A stretch of DNA of 64,000 nt from Haladaptatus salinisoli (GCF_020614375.1 NZ_CP085329.1:248001-312000); one strand, 5' to 3'; shown: positions 1-9,815, numbered from the stretch's first letter. Notes: generated from the letters alone by a model not told the origin. Program-made: numbers and translations.

Positions 1-874
1 CTGTTGCCGCAGTCGTTGATCGTACTGCTGTTTGATAATCAAAGATTTCGACGTTGCCCGATAGTGGCTGGGCTGGTGTTGTTTGGCGTTGTAGCGCAGT
101 CGGAGAGCGATCGAGTAAAGCAAGTATATCGTGGCGGGTCGAATCGGAGTCTTTCATGAGATAAGCCCGTTCAGCGTCGAAAATCTCACTAGGAACATCT
201 CCAACGATCAAAATGTTCCCACCCTTCTCCTTGAGTTGTGAAAGTTCAGAACGGATTGTAATCACGCCGTTTCCTGATACTGTAACGAAGTACCCCTCAA
301 ATCCGAACGAAACATAGCCATTGATCCGTGGTGTGCCGTCGGCCAATGGCTGAAAGAGCTCGTTGAGCGCATCCGGATTGATCCGGTCAGCGAGTCGTTC
401 CGTCACCTCTTGAGAATCGATCCCGATAGCGTGAGTAACTGCGAGAACGACCTCTGTTCCGAGATCATCGGTTGGTGCATACTCATATGTGATTGCATCC
501 GTTGAGCCGAACGGAGCGGCAGCGAATTCTGTAGCCAACGGAAGATCTGCGTCGAGCTCTGGGACGAGCGGTTCGTTGGTGATGTAGATGTCACCCGGTT
601 GTTGAATTCGGATCACGTGATCATGCCACGAGAAGATGACTTCCGTTGAAAAGCGGTGAGCGGAATCAAGAGTGAATATTTCGCTGAGAGCTTCGGGGTT
701 GATCACGTTGTAGAGCGGATCAAGCGTGCGGGGATCGGTATCCAAAACAGTTCCCATGGCTTCACAAAGCCGAATACTGATGGTATCGGTGGTATCTTCA
801 GTCGGACTGAAATGTTGGCAATGTTTTGGCTGGAAGATTTCGCGAATCGTGTGCTGCTCGTCGATTAGGGTCAT
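1..874 (-). CDS. HalOD1-HalOD1-DUF7504-type signalling protein, C-terminus outside window
   Basis: Reading from the ATG at 874-872, the frame stays open for 291 codons to the window edge, so the C-terminus is missing. Two copies of a HalOD1-like output domain are visible. The first is at about residues 28-100 (LDPLYNVINPEAL). The second is at about 140-210 (ADRINPDALNELF, then GYVSFGFEGYFVTVSG). The stretch after it, LKEKGGNILIVGDVP, resembles the start of the haloarchaeal DUF7504 module, a RecA/gas-vesicle-like P-loop relative. HalOD1 is an output domain of haloarchaeal signal-transduction proteins whose ligand is unknown. No membrane segment is visible. A single-domain HalOD1 protein at 50351-50629 shares the NPEAL/DPEAL and YWVTV motifs. 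The family call is fairly sure; the role is unknown. Confidence 0.75.
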   Translation of the reverse strand, partial: MTLIDEQHTIREIFQPKHCQHFSPTEDTTDTISIRLCEAMGTVLDTDPRTLDPLYNVINPEALSEIFTLDSAHRFSTEVIFSWHDHVIRIQQPGDIYITNEPLVPELDADLPLATEFAAAPFGSTDAITYEYAPTDDLGTEVVLAVTHAIGIDSQEVTERLADRINPDALNELFQPLADGTPRINGYVSFGFEGYFVTVSGNGVITIRSELSQLKEKGGNILIVGDVPSEIFDAERAYLMKDSDSTRHDILALLDRSPTALQRQTTPAQPLSGNVEIFDYQTAVRSTTAAT

Positions 875-1103
875 GGAGGTTCTATCGCGTTGGTCAATTG
901 AAAACTTATCGGTGGGAGTCGCTCGCTGAGGACCCCCTACCGGAGTCTGTTCGAGTGGATGGTGGATTTCACGCTTACAGGGGGTACTCGCTCTATAGCG
1001 GAGACTACGCGTTGGCACACTCGGCTTGCTGTTGTTGAGAGATAACCCCCTACTAGCCGTGTACGCCTGGAATCCGGTGAAACAACCGAAAGTTTTCGTG
1101 GTA

Positions 1104-2708
1104 TCAGTCGTCGCTGCTCGCCTTCGCTTTCGACATCTGACCCGAGGTTGGTTTTGCCGCGAGGTTCTTGCGCTTTGCATCCCACTCAGAAAACACGTAC
1201 ACCAGTACGATCAGTGTCAAAACGCCGCCGGGCAGCAGCACGAGCGGGCTGAGGTTTGTGAGGCCATACAGCAGATACATGACTGCTGTTGCCAGTAGGA
1301 CAGTGACAGCGTAGTACATTTGGGTACGGACATGATCGATGTGATCTGACCCTGCGAACGTTGAGGCGAGGACGGTCGTATCGGAGATGGGTGAACAGTT
1401 GTCGCCGAAAATCGCACCGCTGAACATCGCACCGATAGCGAGTGAGACGAACTGCGGTGAACTACCCCCGATGTTCCACGCCAACGGTATCACGATCGGG
1501 GTCATGATCGACATCGTTCCCCAAGACGTCCCGATGGCGAAGGAAATGAACGCGGAGGTGAGGAAAATAACGATTGGAAGTACTGTTGGCGAGACGACGC
1601 CCGTCGCATATGAAGTGACGTACGAGCCGGTGCCCAGTGCAGACGCAACGGAGCCGATCGACCACGCCAGCACGAGGATACTAATGGCCGTGAGCATCGT
1701 GCCGAATCCATCGATTACGGTATCCATTGACTCACCAAGCGTCATGGCGTCCTCGATAAGTGCGAGTACAATGGCTGTCGCGACCATCGCAAACGACCCC
1801 CAGACGAGTGCCGTAGCGATATTTGTATTATTGACCATTTCTACCGCTGTTCGTCCTGGGGCATAACCCATCATCACGGCCCCGCCGACAACAACGACGA
1901 CAAGCGCGGACACGGGTGCAATAAACATCCGAAGCGGTGCGTCATCAAGTACTGGTTCACCTAACTCCTCCTTGATGTTCTGCAGTGGACGAGCATCCTC
2001 ACGAATAACGTTTCCCGTCCGTTGGGCACGATTTTCAGCCTCGAGCATTTCGCCAAAATCCCGTTGCGATAGAACGATGATTCCAACCATCGCCACTGCG
2101 AGCAGCGAATACATATTGTAGGGGATACTATGGAGGAACGTCGCGGCGGCAGAGGGGGTTTCCCCAGTGATGCCGAGTTCCTTATACTGTTTCGCAATCA
2201 GCCCAATCTCGAATGCAACCCAACTCGAGATTCCCATTGTCGCCACAGGCGCGGCAGTCGAGTCAAGAATATACGCTAGCTTCTCACGGGACATCTTCAT
2301 GTCGTCAGCAAGGTCTTTCATCGAACTCCCGACGATTGCATTATTGGCGTAATCGTCGAAGTTCCAGATGATTCCGAGCAGCCACGTCGCAGTTCCAACC
2401 TTGCGGTGAGAGTCGATCCGACTGGTAGCGAATCGGGTGATCGCAAACGCGCCACCTAACCGCCAGATGAGCGCAATCCCAGCACCCAGTAGAAGTGTGA
2501 AGACGAGGATTTTCGCGTTGAATGTACTCTTGCCGATTGAGTTCACAATCCACGTAAACGTCTGTGCGATACCGATGCTTCCGGAGTAAATGATGCCTCC
2601 GACCCAAACACCAATAAACAACGACAGCAACGCCCGACGTGTGACGATTGCCAGCGCGATTGCCAGCAGCGGCGGTACCAGTGATAAGATTCCAAAGTCT
2701 GCTGCCAT
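1104..2708 (-). CDS. NhaC-family Na+/H+ antiporter
   Basis: This 534-aa polytopic membrane protein has about a dozen hydrophobic segments and the layout of the NhaC family (IT superfamily). It should exchange cytoplasmic Na+ for H+ at the cell membrane, which suits a halophile. Visible signatures include IWNFDDYANNAIVGSSMKDL in the first half and GAMFSGAIFGDNCSPISDTT in the second. The latter is the acidic and polar unsaturated-helix motif typical of NhaC and relatives. The tail is hydrophilic (AKPTSGQMSKAKASSDD). It stands alone, with about 230 bp to the HalOD1 gene downstream. An amino-acid:H+ antiporter of the same superfamily is a less likely alternative. Confidence 0.85.
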   Translation of the reverse strand: MAADFGILSLVPPLLAIALAIVTRRALLSLFIGVWVGGIIYSGSIGIAQTFTWIVNSIGKSTFNAKILVFTLLLGAGIALIWRLGGAFAITRFATSRIDSHRKVGTATWLLGIIWNFDDYANNAIVGSSMKDLADDMKMSREKLAYILDSTAAPVATMGISSWVAFEIGLIAKQYKELGITGETPSAAATFLHSIPYNMYSLLAVAMVGIIVLSQRDFGEMLEAENRAQRTGNVIREDARPLQNIKEELGEPVLDDAPLRMFIAPVSALVVVVVGGAVMMGYAPGRTAVEMVNNTNIATALVWGSFAMVATAIVLALIEDAMTLGESMDTVIDGFGTMLTAISILVLAWSIGSVASALGTGSYVTSYATGVVSPTVLPIVIFLTSAFISFAIGTSWGTMSIMTPIVIPLAWNIGGSSPQFVSLAIGAMFSGAIFGDNCSPISDTTVLASTFAGSDHIDHVRTQMYYAVTVLLATAVMYLLYGLTNLSPLVLLPGGVLTLIVLVYVFSEWDAKRKNLAAKPTSGQMSKAKASSDD

Positions 2709-3276
2709 GCTATCCGATTACAAGCAACGCCATAAAATATTTCCTGTAGATGTTTATTTTTCAAAAAATCTGGTCAAGTATATCTCGGGCGGATAATCGT
2801 GTTCTCCGACCACTTTCGGAACTGACACCGAACGATTTCTTGTACGTATGGTTGTTGTATTGGCGTATATCGGCGACTAACCAGCGGGAGGGGGTGAAGT
2901 GGTCCTTATCACCGTGTCTGTGGTCGGTACCGCGTAATCGAATCGAACTCGCTGCCGAGAGTTATCACTAAATAGTAAGCGTGACACGTCACAAAGAGAG
3001 GAGTGGAGAGTTATCAGTTCGCCACCTCTCTTGAGAGTGCGTTACGGGTCGGTGTCCTGGGATATGATATCGACCAGTGTGCTGGTCGAAGCCGAGCCGA
3101 TCAGCACTCCCACTAAACAGTTTGAGTCACGTTCCTAAACCATTTTGGCTAGAGACTTGAAAAATTTGTATCTATCCTGATGATCAATGATGGTTAACTA
3201 AATAATACGGTGGAATATTAAGATTGGACGCAAAACCGTGGATGTAAAGCCCTAACTCTCCACTCCGCCTCCACTC
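2709..3276. other. Intergenic region without a supported gene
   Basis: About 570 bp separate the antiporter from the mprF region. The short frames here lack codon bias and family motifs. The stretch at 3150-3240 is AT-rich and may hold the promoter for the rightward genes, but no clear TATA element can be fixed. Confidence 0.5.
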
Positions 3277-3369
3277 ATGCCAAAGACAGACGAGCCAATT
3301 AATAACGACAGAACTGAGATCGAGTCCGCTGTGATAGAATTGAGACCGAGTCCGACGTGGTTCGTATGA
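3277..3369 (+). CDS. Possible 30-aa leader ORF overlapping the mprF start
   Basis: An ATG at 3277 opens a 30-codon frame (MPKTDEPINNDRTEIESA...). Its TGA at 3367-3369 overlaps the ATG of mprF at 3366 in an ATGA arrangement typical of translational coupling. The peptide is hydrophilic and acidic and resembles no family I know. No Shine-Dalgarno sequence precedes it. It may be a leader peptide, a remnant, or chance. The exact stop-start overlap is the only support. Confidence 0.3.
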   Translation: MPKTDEPINNDRTEIESAVIELRPSPTWFV

Positions 3370-5918
3370 AGCGACTAACCTTGAAGCAGTTGACGCCGCT
3401 TTTCGGAAGCGTCGTTTTCGCACTCGCGCTCTTTGCTATCCACCGAGAACTGCATGAATTCAGTATTCACGAAATCATCGGAGAACTCAACGCGTACTCC
3501 CCATGGGCTATCGCTCTCGCCGCCGGGTTGACTGCACTGGGGTACGTACTGATGACGGGATACGATTGGCTCGGCTTTCGATACGTCAACCGCTCGGATC
3601 CGTACCGACGTACCGCCTTGTCCTCGTTCGTTGGGCACGCAATCGGCAATAACGTCGGCGTTTCGGTGCTCACCGGTTGGTCCGTCAGATACCGATTTTA
3701 CTCAGGGATGGGCGTTACAGCGGATGACGTGACGCGAATCGTTGGCTTCTGCACACTATCGATTTGGCTCGGCCTCGTCGTTGATTCCGGTCTCGCCTTC
3801 GTGGCCGAACCTGCCCTTCTCAGTTTGGCACTCGGAATTCCCACGGTATCCGTTAGGATCGTCGGCGTCATTCTTATTGTCGGCGTCGTCGCGTACGTCC
3901 TCTGGGGTGTCCTACGACGGAAGCCGATCGAGATTCGAGGCTGGTCGATTGATACACCTGAGCTACGACTCTCATTCGCGCAGATCTCTTTGGGAATATT
4001 CGATTGGGCAGTTGCTGGCGTGGTACTCTATGTCCTTTTGCCGACTGGCAACCAGATAGGATATATCGGATTCCTTGGCGTCTTTTTCGTCGCACAGTGG
4101 GCAGGGATTACTAGCCAGATTCCTGGCGGGTTGGGTGTCTTCGAGGGTGTGTTCCTGGTACTCCTCTCCGGAATGCTTCCGACGACTGGGATCGCAGCAG
4201 CACTCATCGTTTACCGCATCGTCTACTATCTGCTTCCTCTATTCGCGGCTGCGACCGTCCTCGTCGTCCGCACAACGCTTGTACACCGTGAGGAAGAGGG
4301 AACTACCGCACAAACGATACAACGCTGGGCTGCACCACTCGTTCCAACCGTCCTCGCCGTACTCACGCTACTGGCAGGGGCAACTCTTCTAATTACTGGG
4401 GCTATTCCCGCCGACTCCTCACGGCTCGTTTGGCTCAATCGCGTCCTCCCGCTTTCGGTCATTGAGTTGTCGCACTTTCTCGCCAGTCTCGTCGGGGTTG
4501 GACTGTTGGTGCTCGCTCGCGGCCTCCAGTTACGGCTTGACGCAGCGTATCTCCTCACTGTCGCCATGCTCCTCCTCGGCATCGTTCTGTCAATATTAAA
4601 GGGGTTCGACGTCGAAGAGGCGCTCGTTCTCACGGCGGTGCTCGCGATCGTCGTCCCATCCCGCCGATTCTTTTACCGCCGGGCATCACTGACGCGCGAG
4701 TGGTTTACGACCGGCTGGATCGCGACGATCCTCATTGTTTTCGGAACCTCTGTTTGGCTGGGGCTGTTCGCCTTCCAGCATCTCGAGTATTCAGAACAAC
4801 TCTGGTGGCAGTTCTCGCTCGATGGCAATGCTCCACGGTTCCTGCGAGCATCTGTCGGGACGGCTGTAGTTCTCCTCGCTGTCGCCCTAGTGCGGCTTCT
4901 GAGCCCATCGATGCCCGACCCACTGCCACCCACCGAAACGGAATTGGAACGTGCACGTTCGATCGCCGAGAAGTCCCATCGAGTTGATGCGTATCTGTCA
5001 CTTCTTGGTGATAAATCGCTACTGTTCAACGACGACGGGACGGCTTTCATCATGTACGCCATCGAAGGGCGGAGTTGGATTGCACTGGGACCACCAGTTG
5101 GTCCAGAAGAGGAACGTTTAGAGTTGGCCTGGCGCTTCCATGAACTCGCTTCGCGTAATGGGGGACGGCCCGTATTCTATCAGGTCGGTGATGATGATTT
5201 GCCAATCATGGTGGATCTCGGATTGTCGTTTTTCAGGCTCGGTGAAGAGGGCCGCGTGCCACTGCCGTTTTCGCTTGAGGGAAAACGACGAAAGGAATTC
5301 AGGCGCACGATCAGAAAGGTCGAAGGGGAAGATTGTACGTTCGAAATTATTCCACGTGAGAGCGTTCCTAACATCCTTCCCAGACTACGGGCCGTTTCTG
5401 ATGAGTGGTTGGAAATAAAAGGAGGCAGGGAGATTGGGTTTTCGCTCGGTTACTTTGATGAGAGATACTTGCAGAACTTCCCGATTGCGATCATACGACG
5501 CAACGGTGATATCGTTGCGTTTGCGAATGTCCTCGAAGGAGGCGGAAAACACGAATTGTCGGTTGACCTCATGCGGTACGGTTCCGATGCGCCTAGACGT
5601 ACTATGGACTACCTCTTCGTGAAACTCATGCTATGGGGATCTGAGAACGGATACGACTGGTTTAGCCTTGGAATGGCCCCCTTGTCTGGGTTCACGAACC
5701 GGCAGCCGACGACCGCTTGGGATCGGATCGGTGCGCAAGTGTATCAACATGGAGAACACTTCTACAACTATCGGGGGCTGCGCACATATAAAGCAAAGTT
5801 CGATCCAGAGTGGGAGCCCAGGTACTTGGCCTGTCCTGGCGGTCTCACGTTTCCACTTGTGCTCGTACACGTGATTACGCTGATCTCTGGCGGCGTACGA
5901 CGGATCATCACCAGGTGA
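3366..5918 (+). CDS. mprF: Bifunctional lysylphosphatidylglycerol-type synthetase/flippase, MprF family
   Basis: The 850-aa protein begins with a long polytopic region (about residues 1-520, roughly 14 membrane segments) of the MprF/UPF0104 flippase type, including the motif QWAGITSQIPGGLGVFEG. A soluble DUF2156 domain with a tandem GNAT fold follows (about 535-835; motifs ALGPPVG, KRRKEFRRTIRKVE, FSLGMAPLSG, YNYRGLRTYKAKFDPEWEP). In bacteria MprF transfers an amino acid from aminoacyl-tRNA to phosphatidylglycerol and flips the product outward. The archaeal substrate would be archaetidylglycerol, which is an inference. The ATG at 3366 is preferred over the in-frame GTG at 3357 because it overlaps a small upstream ORF. 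Debris lies downstream. The length matches full bacterial MprF, so both domains appear intact. Confidence 0.88.
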   Translation: MKRLTLKQLTPLFGSVVFALALFAIHRELHEFSIHEIIGELNAYSPWAIALAAGLTALGYVLMTGYDWLGFRYVNRSDPYRRTALSSFVGHAIGNNVGVSVLTGWSVRYRFYSGMGVTADDVTRIVGFCTLSIWLGLVVDSGLAFVAEPALLSLALGIPTVSVRIVGVILIVGVVAYVLWGVLRRKPIEIRGWSIDTPELRLSFAQISLGIFDWAVAGVVLYVLLPTGNQIGYIGFLGVFFVAQWAGITSQIPGGLGVFEGVFLVLLSGMLPTTGIAAALIVYRIVYYLLPLFAAATVLVVRTTLVHREEEGTTAQTIQRWAAPLVPTVLAVLTLLAGATLLITGAIPADSSRLVWLNRVLPLSVIELSHFLASLVGVGLLVLARGLQLRLDAAYLLTVAMLLLGIVLSILKGFDVEEALVLTAVLAIVVPSRRFFYRRASLTREWFTTGWIATILIVFGTSVWLGLFAFQHLEYSEQLWWQFSLDGNAPRFLRASVGTAVVLLAVALVRLLSPSMPDPLPPTETELERARSIAEKSHRVDAYLSLLGDKSLLFNDDGTAFIMYAIEGRSWIALGPPVGPEEERLELAWRFHELASRNGGRPVFYQVGDDDLPIMVDLGLSFFRLGEEGRVPLPFSLEGKRRKEFRRTIRKVEGEDCTFEIIPRESVPNILPRLRAVSDEWLEIKGGREIGFSLGYFDERYLQNFPIAIIRRNGDIVAFANVLEGGGKHELSVDLMRYGSDAPRRTMDYLFVKLMLWGSENGYDWFSLGMAPLSGFTNRQPTTAWDRIGAQVYQHGEHFYNYRGLRTYKAKFDPEWEPRYLACPGGLTFPLVLVHVITLISGGVRRIITR

Positions 5919-6099
5919 ACGAAAAGTCGTTCGGCGGTAGGTACGAATTCGCATGTGACGTCGCTGGCGAACTCGCAGAGGTTCTCGGCCGATACGACAA
6001 CGCAGACAGCCAGCTCTGGTTGGTGATGAGTGATCCCCAACAACTCCGGCGAGCGGAAGAGTATGGGAGCGCTCGTGATCGACGGGAGACACTCCGACG

Positions 6100-6228
6100 A
6101 TGTGGAGGGCGCGCCGTCACTGGGTCATCCTCGCACCTGAACTCCACGGGCAAGGCTTCGGCCACGAGTTGATGGATCGAGCAATGGCATTCCGCGAAGA
6201 GGCTGGCTTCGAGCGTATGTACTCGTAG
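6100..6228 (+). pseudogene. Remnant of a GNAT acetyltransferase (C-terminal part)
   Basis: The frame ending at the TAG at 6226-6228 reads RRHWVILAPELHGQGFGHEL followed by MDRAMAFREEAGFERMYS. This matches GNAT motif A (Q-G-x-G acetyl-CoA loop) and the helix after it. There is no usable start, the N-terminal half of the fold is missing, and the peptide stops soon after the core. It lies in a decayed strip downstream of mprF. What the ancestral enzyme acetylated cannot be said. Confidence 0.5.
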
Positions 6229-6249
6229 AACTCTGTCATCCGTCACTGC

Positions 6250-6625
6250 TCGTACTGAATCGACGACTTAATTGTGACTGCCCAATCGTCTCGATCGTCC
6301 ACTCTGCAAATTGAACGGTTGGGTCTCGGGAAGACGGTGACGCTGACCGGTCGACTGTCCGATGCGGAGTTAGTTGACTGCCTCCGTCGACACCATCTTC
6401 TTGCCGTGCCACCGACGTACGAAGTCTTCGGCATCGTCTACCTCGAATGGATGGGCTTTGGGCTTCCTGCGCTTGCGACTACCGCACTCTGACCACATCC
6501 GAGATTTCGACGGGTGTTTTCATTTGTCAATTGGATTGTGGGTTGAACGCTTGTCTTCACAAATTCGGAACACCATCGATGAACACGCGCTCAATACGAA
6601 TCGCAACACGTGCACCGAGCCATGA
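6250..6625 (+). pseudogene. Remnant of a GT4-type glycosyltransferase
   Basis: The frame at 6274-6492 encodes GLGKTVTLTGRLSDAELVDC followed by LRRHHLLAVPPTYEVFGIVY and LEWMGFGLPALATTA. This is the C-terminal nucleotide-sugar-binding half of GT-B family 4 enzymes, with the E-x7-E-type region (YEVFGIVYLEWMGFGLP). A stop codon interrupts it straight after GLPALATTAL. Related sequence seems to continue in other frames to about 6625. The N-terminal Rossmann half is absent. It is clearly broken by frameshift and truncation. The sugar donor and acceptor are unknown. Confidence 0.65.
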
Positions 6626-6819
6626 AATTCGTCGCGAAACTCTCAAGTGGGAAGCCACAAGACGAGCGTGATCCGCCTGATCACGACAACCCGATTACGC
6701 TCACAAGTCATCGCTATCGGATAAACGCTCTCTATGCAGCGGCTCGCACCTATCAGCACCACAGTAGTACCAAAGCAGTATTTAGCGCCACACTTGTTTG
6801 CTATGTTTAGATATTATAA

Positions 6820-6831
6820 AGTATTATTACT
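6820..6831. promoter_or_regulatory. AGTA/TACT imperfect palindrome before the CehA/McbA gene
   Basis: AGTATTATTACT lies 27 bp before the start at 6859. It is an almost perfect palindrome and closely resembles AGTAATATTACT upstream of the GH92 gene. An A/T-rich stretch around it could be the TATA element. A role in sugar-responsive control, for example by TrmB, is inference. Confidence 0.35.
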
Positions 6832-6858
6832 AAAGGGGATAAAAAACTTAGAGTAGAC

Positions 6859-8322
6859 ATGCCTGGTGAGAATTCGCACACACGCCGAACTATGTTACAG
6901 ACACTGGGTGGGCTTGGGGCACTAAGCCTAGCAACAGTAAGCGTCGAAGATGTCACTGCGTCAAAACCTAACGAGCACAAGAAGCGGATTAAAGGACACA
7001 TCGAACCTGATACTCCAAATTGGGTGTACGTCCCATTCGACGTGTCCGAGAGCGTGACCGAACTTCACGTCAGTTACGATTATAACAAGTCCCAGAGGAA
7101 CTTGCTTGACATCGGTATCTTCGATCCGAGTGGATTTGACCTTGGCAATGCGGACGGGTTCCGCGGATGGTCGGGCGGCGAGCGCACCGAATTCATGCTC
7201 TCTCGCTCGGGGGCAACACCTGGCTACTATCCCGGAGAAATTGATGCTGGCACTTGGAACGTAATTCTCGGCCCCTACCGCGTTGGTGCGGGAGGCATTG
7301 ACTATACACTTGAAATAACCTTTAAGGAAGGTGAACCAGGGCCGACGTTCGAGCCAACCCCTGCGTCGAACGACCCACTCACCAACACCGCCGGATGGTA
7401 TCGAGGCGATCTTCACCTTCACACCGTTCATTCTGATGGCGATTATACACCAGAAGACGTCATCGAAGGTGCGAGGGACAGCGGGCTTGATTTCATTGTT
7501 TCCACCGAGCACAGCACGACGACTGCGAGTCTGGTTTGGGGAAAATACACCCGTCCAGACCAGCGACCACTCGTTATCGATGGCGAGGAAGTCACGACAC
7601 GTGCGGGCCATTACAACGCTATCGGCTTGGAGCCCGGACAATGGATCGATTGGCGCTATCAGCCGAAAGATGACGTCCTCGATCGATTCGTCGAGAGTGT
7701 CCACGATGTCGGCGGCATCACGGTCGCTAACCATCCATTCTGCCCGTACAAGGGCTGTGACTGGCGGTTCACCTATGAACTCATGGACGCAATCGAGGTG
7801 TGGAATGGACCATGGTCCTGGGAAGACGAAGCTGCTGTTCAAACCTGGGATCGAATGCTTCGTGAAGGTCAAGCACTCCCTGCTGTCGGTGCGAGCGATG
7901 CACACGATCCGGGCGACGTAGTTGGCCTCCCACAAACGGTCGTGCGGGCAGACCGACTTGGGCCTGACGGGATCATAACTGCACTTGCCGATGGCCACGC
8001 CTACATTGCCGAATCGGACGATGTAACGGTCACACTGTCAGCCGATTCTAAGGTCGGCGAGGCTTCGATTGGCGAGACCCTTGAAACACCTCAGGAAACG
8101 CCGGTCGAAATAACGCTTGAAGTGACCGGAGCCGCTGGCGCCGAAGTGACGTTCCACACACAAGAAAGCATTATGAAGATAGTGCCGATAGAGAGCAAAC
8201 AACAGAAAGCGACCTACAGCACAAACGCGAAAGCCACCGACTTCGTACGAGTCGAGATCCGTAAACAAAGCGGAGATATGGTAGCACTCACGAACCCAAT
8301 CTTCATCGAGTCGCCCTGCTGA
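6859..8322 (+). CDS. CehA/McbA-family PHP metallohydrolase, exported
   Basis: The 487-aa protein starts with a Tat-like signal (RRTMLQTLGGLGALSLAT, twin arginine at residues 9-10). A beta-rich domain follows (about 45-155), then a PHP-type metal-dependent hydrolase domain (about 180-400). Metal-binding motifs are visible: GDLHLHTVHSDG (H186, H188), STEH, GEE, NHPF and GASDAHD. A C-terminal beta-sandwich ends the protein. CehA/McbA relatives include carbaryl hydrolase, but most members are uncharacterised esterase or phosphoesterase-like enzymes, so the substrate is open. It sits next to the mannan-degradation and sugar-transport genes, which suggests a part in extracellular glycan or phospho-sugar breakdown. 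No lipobox is seen. Confidence 0.82.
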   Translation: MPGENSHTRRTMLQTLGGLGALSLATVSVEDVTASKPNEHKKRIKGHIEPDTPNWVYVPFDVSESVTELHVSYDYNKSQRNLLDIGIFDPSGFDLGNADGFRGWSGGERTEFMLSRSGATPGYYPGEIDAGTWNVILGPYRVGAGGIDYTLEITFKEGEPGPTFEPTPASNDPLTNTAGWYRGDLHLHTVHSDGDYTPEDVIEGARDSGLDFIVSTEHSTTTASLVWGKYTRPDQRPLVIDGEEVTTRAGHYNAIGLEPGQWIDWRYQPKDDVLDRFVESVHDVGGITVANHPFCPYKGCDWRFTYELMDAIEVWNGPWSWEDEAAVQTWDRMLREGQALPAVGASDAHDPGDVVGLPQTVVRADRLGPDGIITALADGHAYIAESDDVTVTLSADSKVGEASIGETLETPQETPVEITLEVTGAAGAEVTFHTQESIMKIVPIESKQQKATYSTNAKATDFVRVEIRKQSGDMVALTNPIFIESPC

Positions 8323-8436
8323 GCTGGGGCAGGCGCCCACCTGCGAGCCGTCGCCTTCAGCAGGTTACACGCAACTACACAACGATCACATCCAAACCCA
8401 CAAGGGGCAACAGTAAACAAAAAGCGAAAATACAGT

Positions 8437-9672
8437 TTATGCTAGGTCGACGTAATCCGGTCTGACCCAGGCGAGTGATGCGTTAATCTGCACGAAAGCA
8501 GATTGTTGAAGTAAATGGGTCGTAGCATCGCCCCGCTTAATCAGATTTGTCGCTGGATCACGAGCAGTTTGCCAAATTTGATCAGCATATTTCTGCATGG
8601 CCTTGAGGTATTTCGGATTGTTTTTGACGTTCCGTAGCAGAAGCAGATTCTTGAAAAAGATCGCGCTAAATGCCATGTCTTCTTCAAAAAGACGGTTTTC
8701 TCTCCCGAAGTATTCCAGTGCTCGATCAGCAATCCTTTCGGCTTCAGCAAGATGATATTCATCTTTAGTAACTTCGTACAGAAGAACGTTTACGCCGATC
8801 ATCGTTCCCTGGTTATAAGTGAAAATCCACTTCGTAATCGTGCCGTCCATATTGACGTGATCCCAATACAGACCATTCGGAGCCTGTAGATGTTCATTAA
8901 CCCAATTATACATACGCTTAGACCAACTCAAGTAATACTGTTTCCGCTCGTCATCATCCGATAATTGATAGAGATGCAACCCAAGTTCCGCTCCGGGTGC
9001 GTTCGAGACGGTGTTACGGTCATCACTCCAGTCGGCCTGCGTCCAGAATACGCCGCCAGGCTTGGGATGCGAGTGATCGTCGTCCCATCCGTGGACTACT
9101 AAGTCGAAAATTTGACGCGCTCGTTTCAGAAATCGTCGGTCATCCGTCATTCGGTACAACTGAATGAGCTCGAGACCGATCCACTCGTTATCGTCATAAA
9201 AGATGTCCCCGCCACCTCCGTAGGGCGGTCGGACGTACGAATCATATCCTTTCGGATCTTTGTTCGGGTTCCAATAGAGTTCTAATGCGTCAAGACGATC
9301 TTGCACATCATCGGCGTAGTCCCCGCCGATTTTCCCATTCCGAATCCCAAATAAATCAATGGTACCCGCCATCGCTTGCGAGAACGGCCAAACGTAGCTA
9401 TACGGATTATCGGTTCGGTTCGGATACTCCTCTAAATAGAGTTTGGAATCTTCCTCGTAAAAGTACTGCTGAAGGGCATCGTATGCGGTTATCGCACGGT
9501 TAACGTTCTCTAATCGACTTACAGACTTTGAATGGCCTGATTTTGCGGCTGAATCCCTCGCCCGGACGTTACCGGCGACCAGTGGTAATGCAAAAGAGGT
9601 CGCAACGCTCGTTCCGGTCACGCTCTGCCTCATGAACTCTCTTCGTGAAGATAGAAATCGATTCTTTCCCAT
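8437..9672 (-). CDS. Glycoside hydrolase family 76 (endo-alpha-1,6-mannanase type), Tat-exported
   Basis: The 411-aa protein has a Tat signal (SRREFMRQSVTG, twin arginine at 10-11) and an (alpha/alpha)6-barrel of the GH76 type. The expected catalytic Asp-Asp pair is at residues 160-161 in IFYDDNEWIGLELI. Other family signatures are GGVFWTQ, NAPGAELGLHLY, GLYWDHVN and FTYNQGTMIGVNVLLYE. GH76 enzymes cut alpha-1,6-mannan backbones such as yeast mannan. The gene lies downstream of the TrmB regulator on the same strand, and the ABC importer is divergent from TrmB. A 16-bp element identical to one before the ABC operon lies 57 bp upstream of its start. GH88/GH105-type hydrolases share the fold but not these motifs. 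Confidence 0.85.
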   Translation of the reverse strand: MGKNRFLSSRREFMRQSVTGTSVATSFALPLVAGNVRARDSAAKSGHSKSVSRLENVNRAITAYDALQQYFYEEDSKLYLEEYPNRTDNPYSYVWPFSQAMAGTIDLFGIRNGKIGGDYADDVQDRLDALELYWNPNKDPKGYDSYVRPPYGGGGDIFYDDNEWIGLELIQLYRMTDDRRFLKRARQIFDLVVHGWDDDHSHPKPGGVFWTQADWSDDRNTVSNAPGAELGLHLYQLSDDDERKQYYLSWSKRMYNWVNEHLQAPNGLYWDHVNMDGTITKWIFTYNQGTMIGVNVLLYEVTKDEYHLAEAERIADRALEYFGRENRLFEEDMAFSAIFFKNLLLLRNVKNNPKYLKAMQKYADQIWQTARDPATNLIKRGDATTHLLQQSAFVQINASLAWVRPDYVDLA

Positions 9673-9728
9673 GGTGGACGAGTTGATGGTTAAAACCCTT
9701 TCTATATAATATTTTCTCAGGAATCACT

Positions 9729-9744
9729 TAATATAGTATAATGT
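9729..9744. promoter_or_regulatory. 16-bp element upstream of GH76, identical to one before the ABC operon
   Basis: TAATATAGTATAATGT occurs here and again at 11032-11047. Its core TATAGTATA is a near-palindrome. Here it is 57 bp upstream of the GH76 start. The second copy is 25 bp before the substrate-binding protein start, where it would coincide with the TATA box. It may be a shared operator, possibly of TrmB, or a strong core-promoter element. Confidence 0.45.
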
Positions 9745-9815
9745 CCATCTTTGGGATTCTTATGGGGTTTCATCCGCCTGAATCTGCGGAGCGAATTACG
9801 GTAACGGTCCCACAA

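Noticed and set aside
6961-7998. 345-codon leftward frame opposite the CehA/McbA gene
   Set aside because: It mirrors the well-supported PHP gene, has no domain and is a codon-bias shadow.
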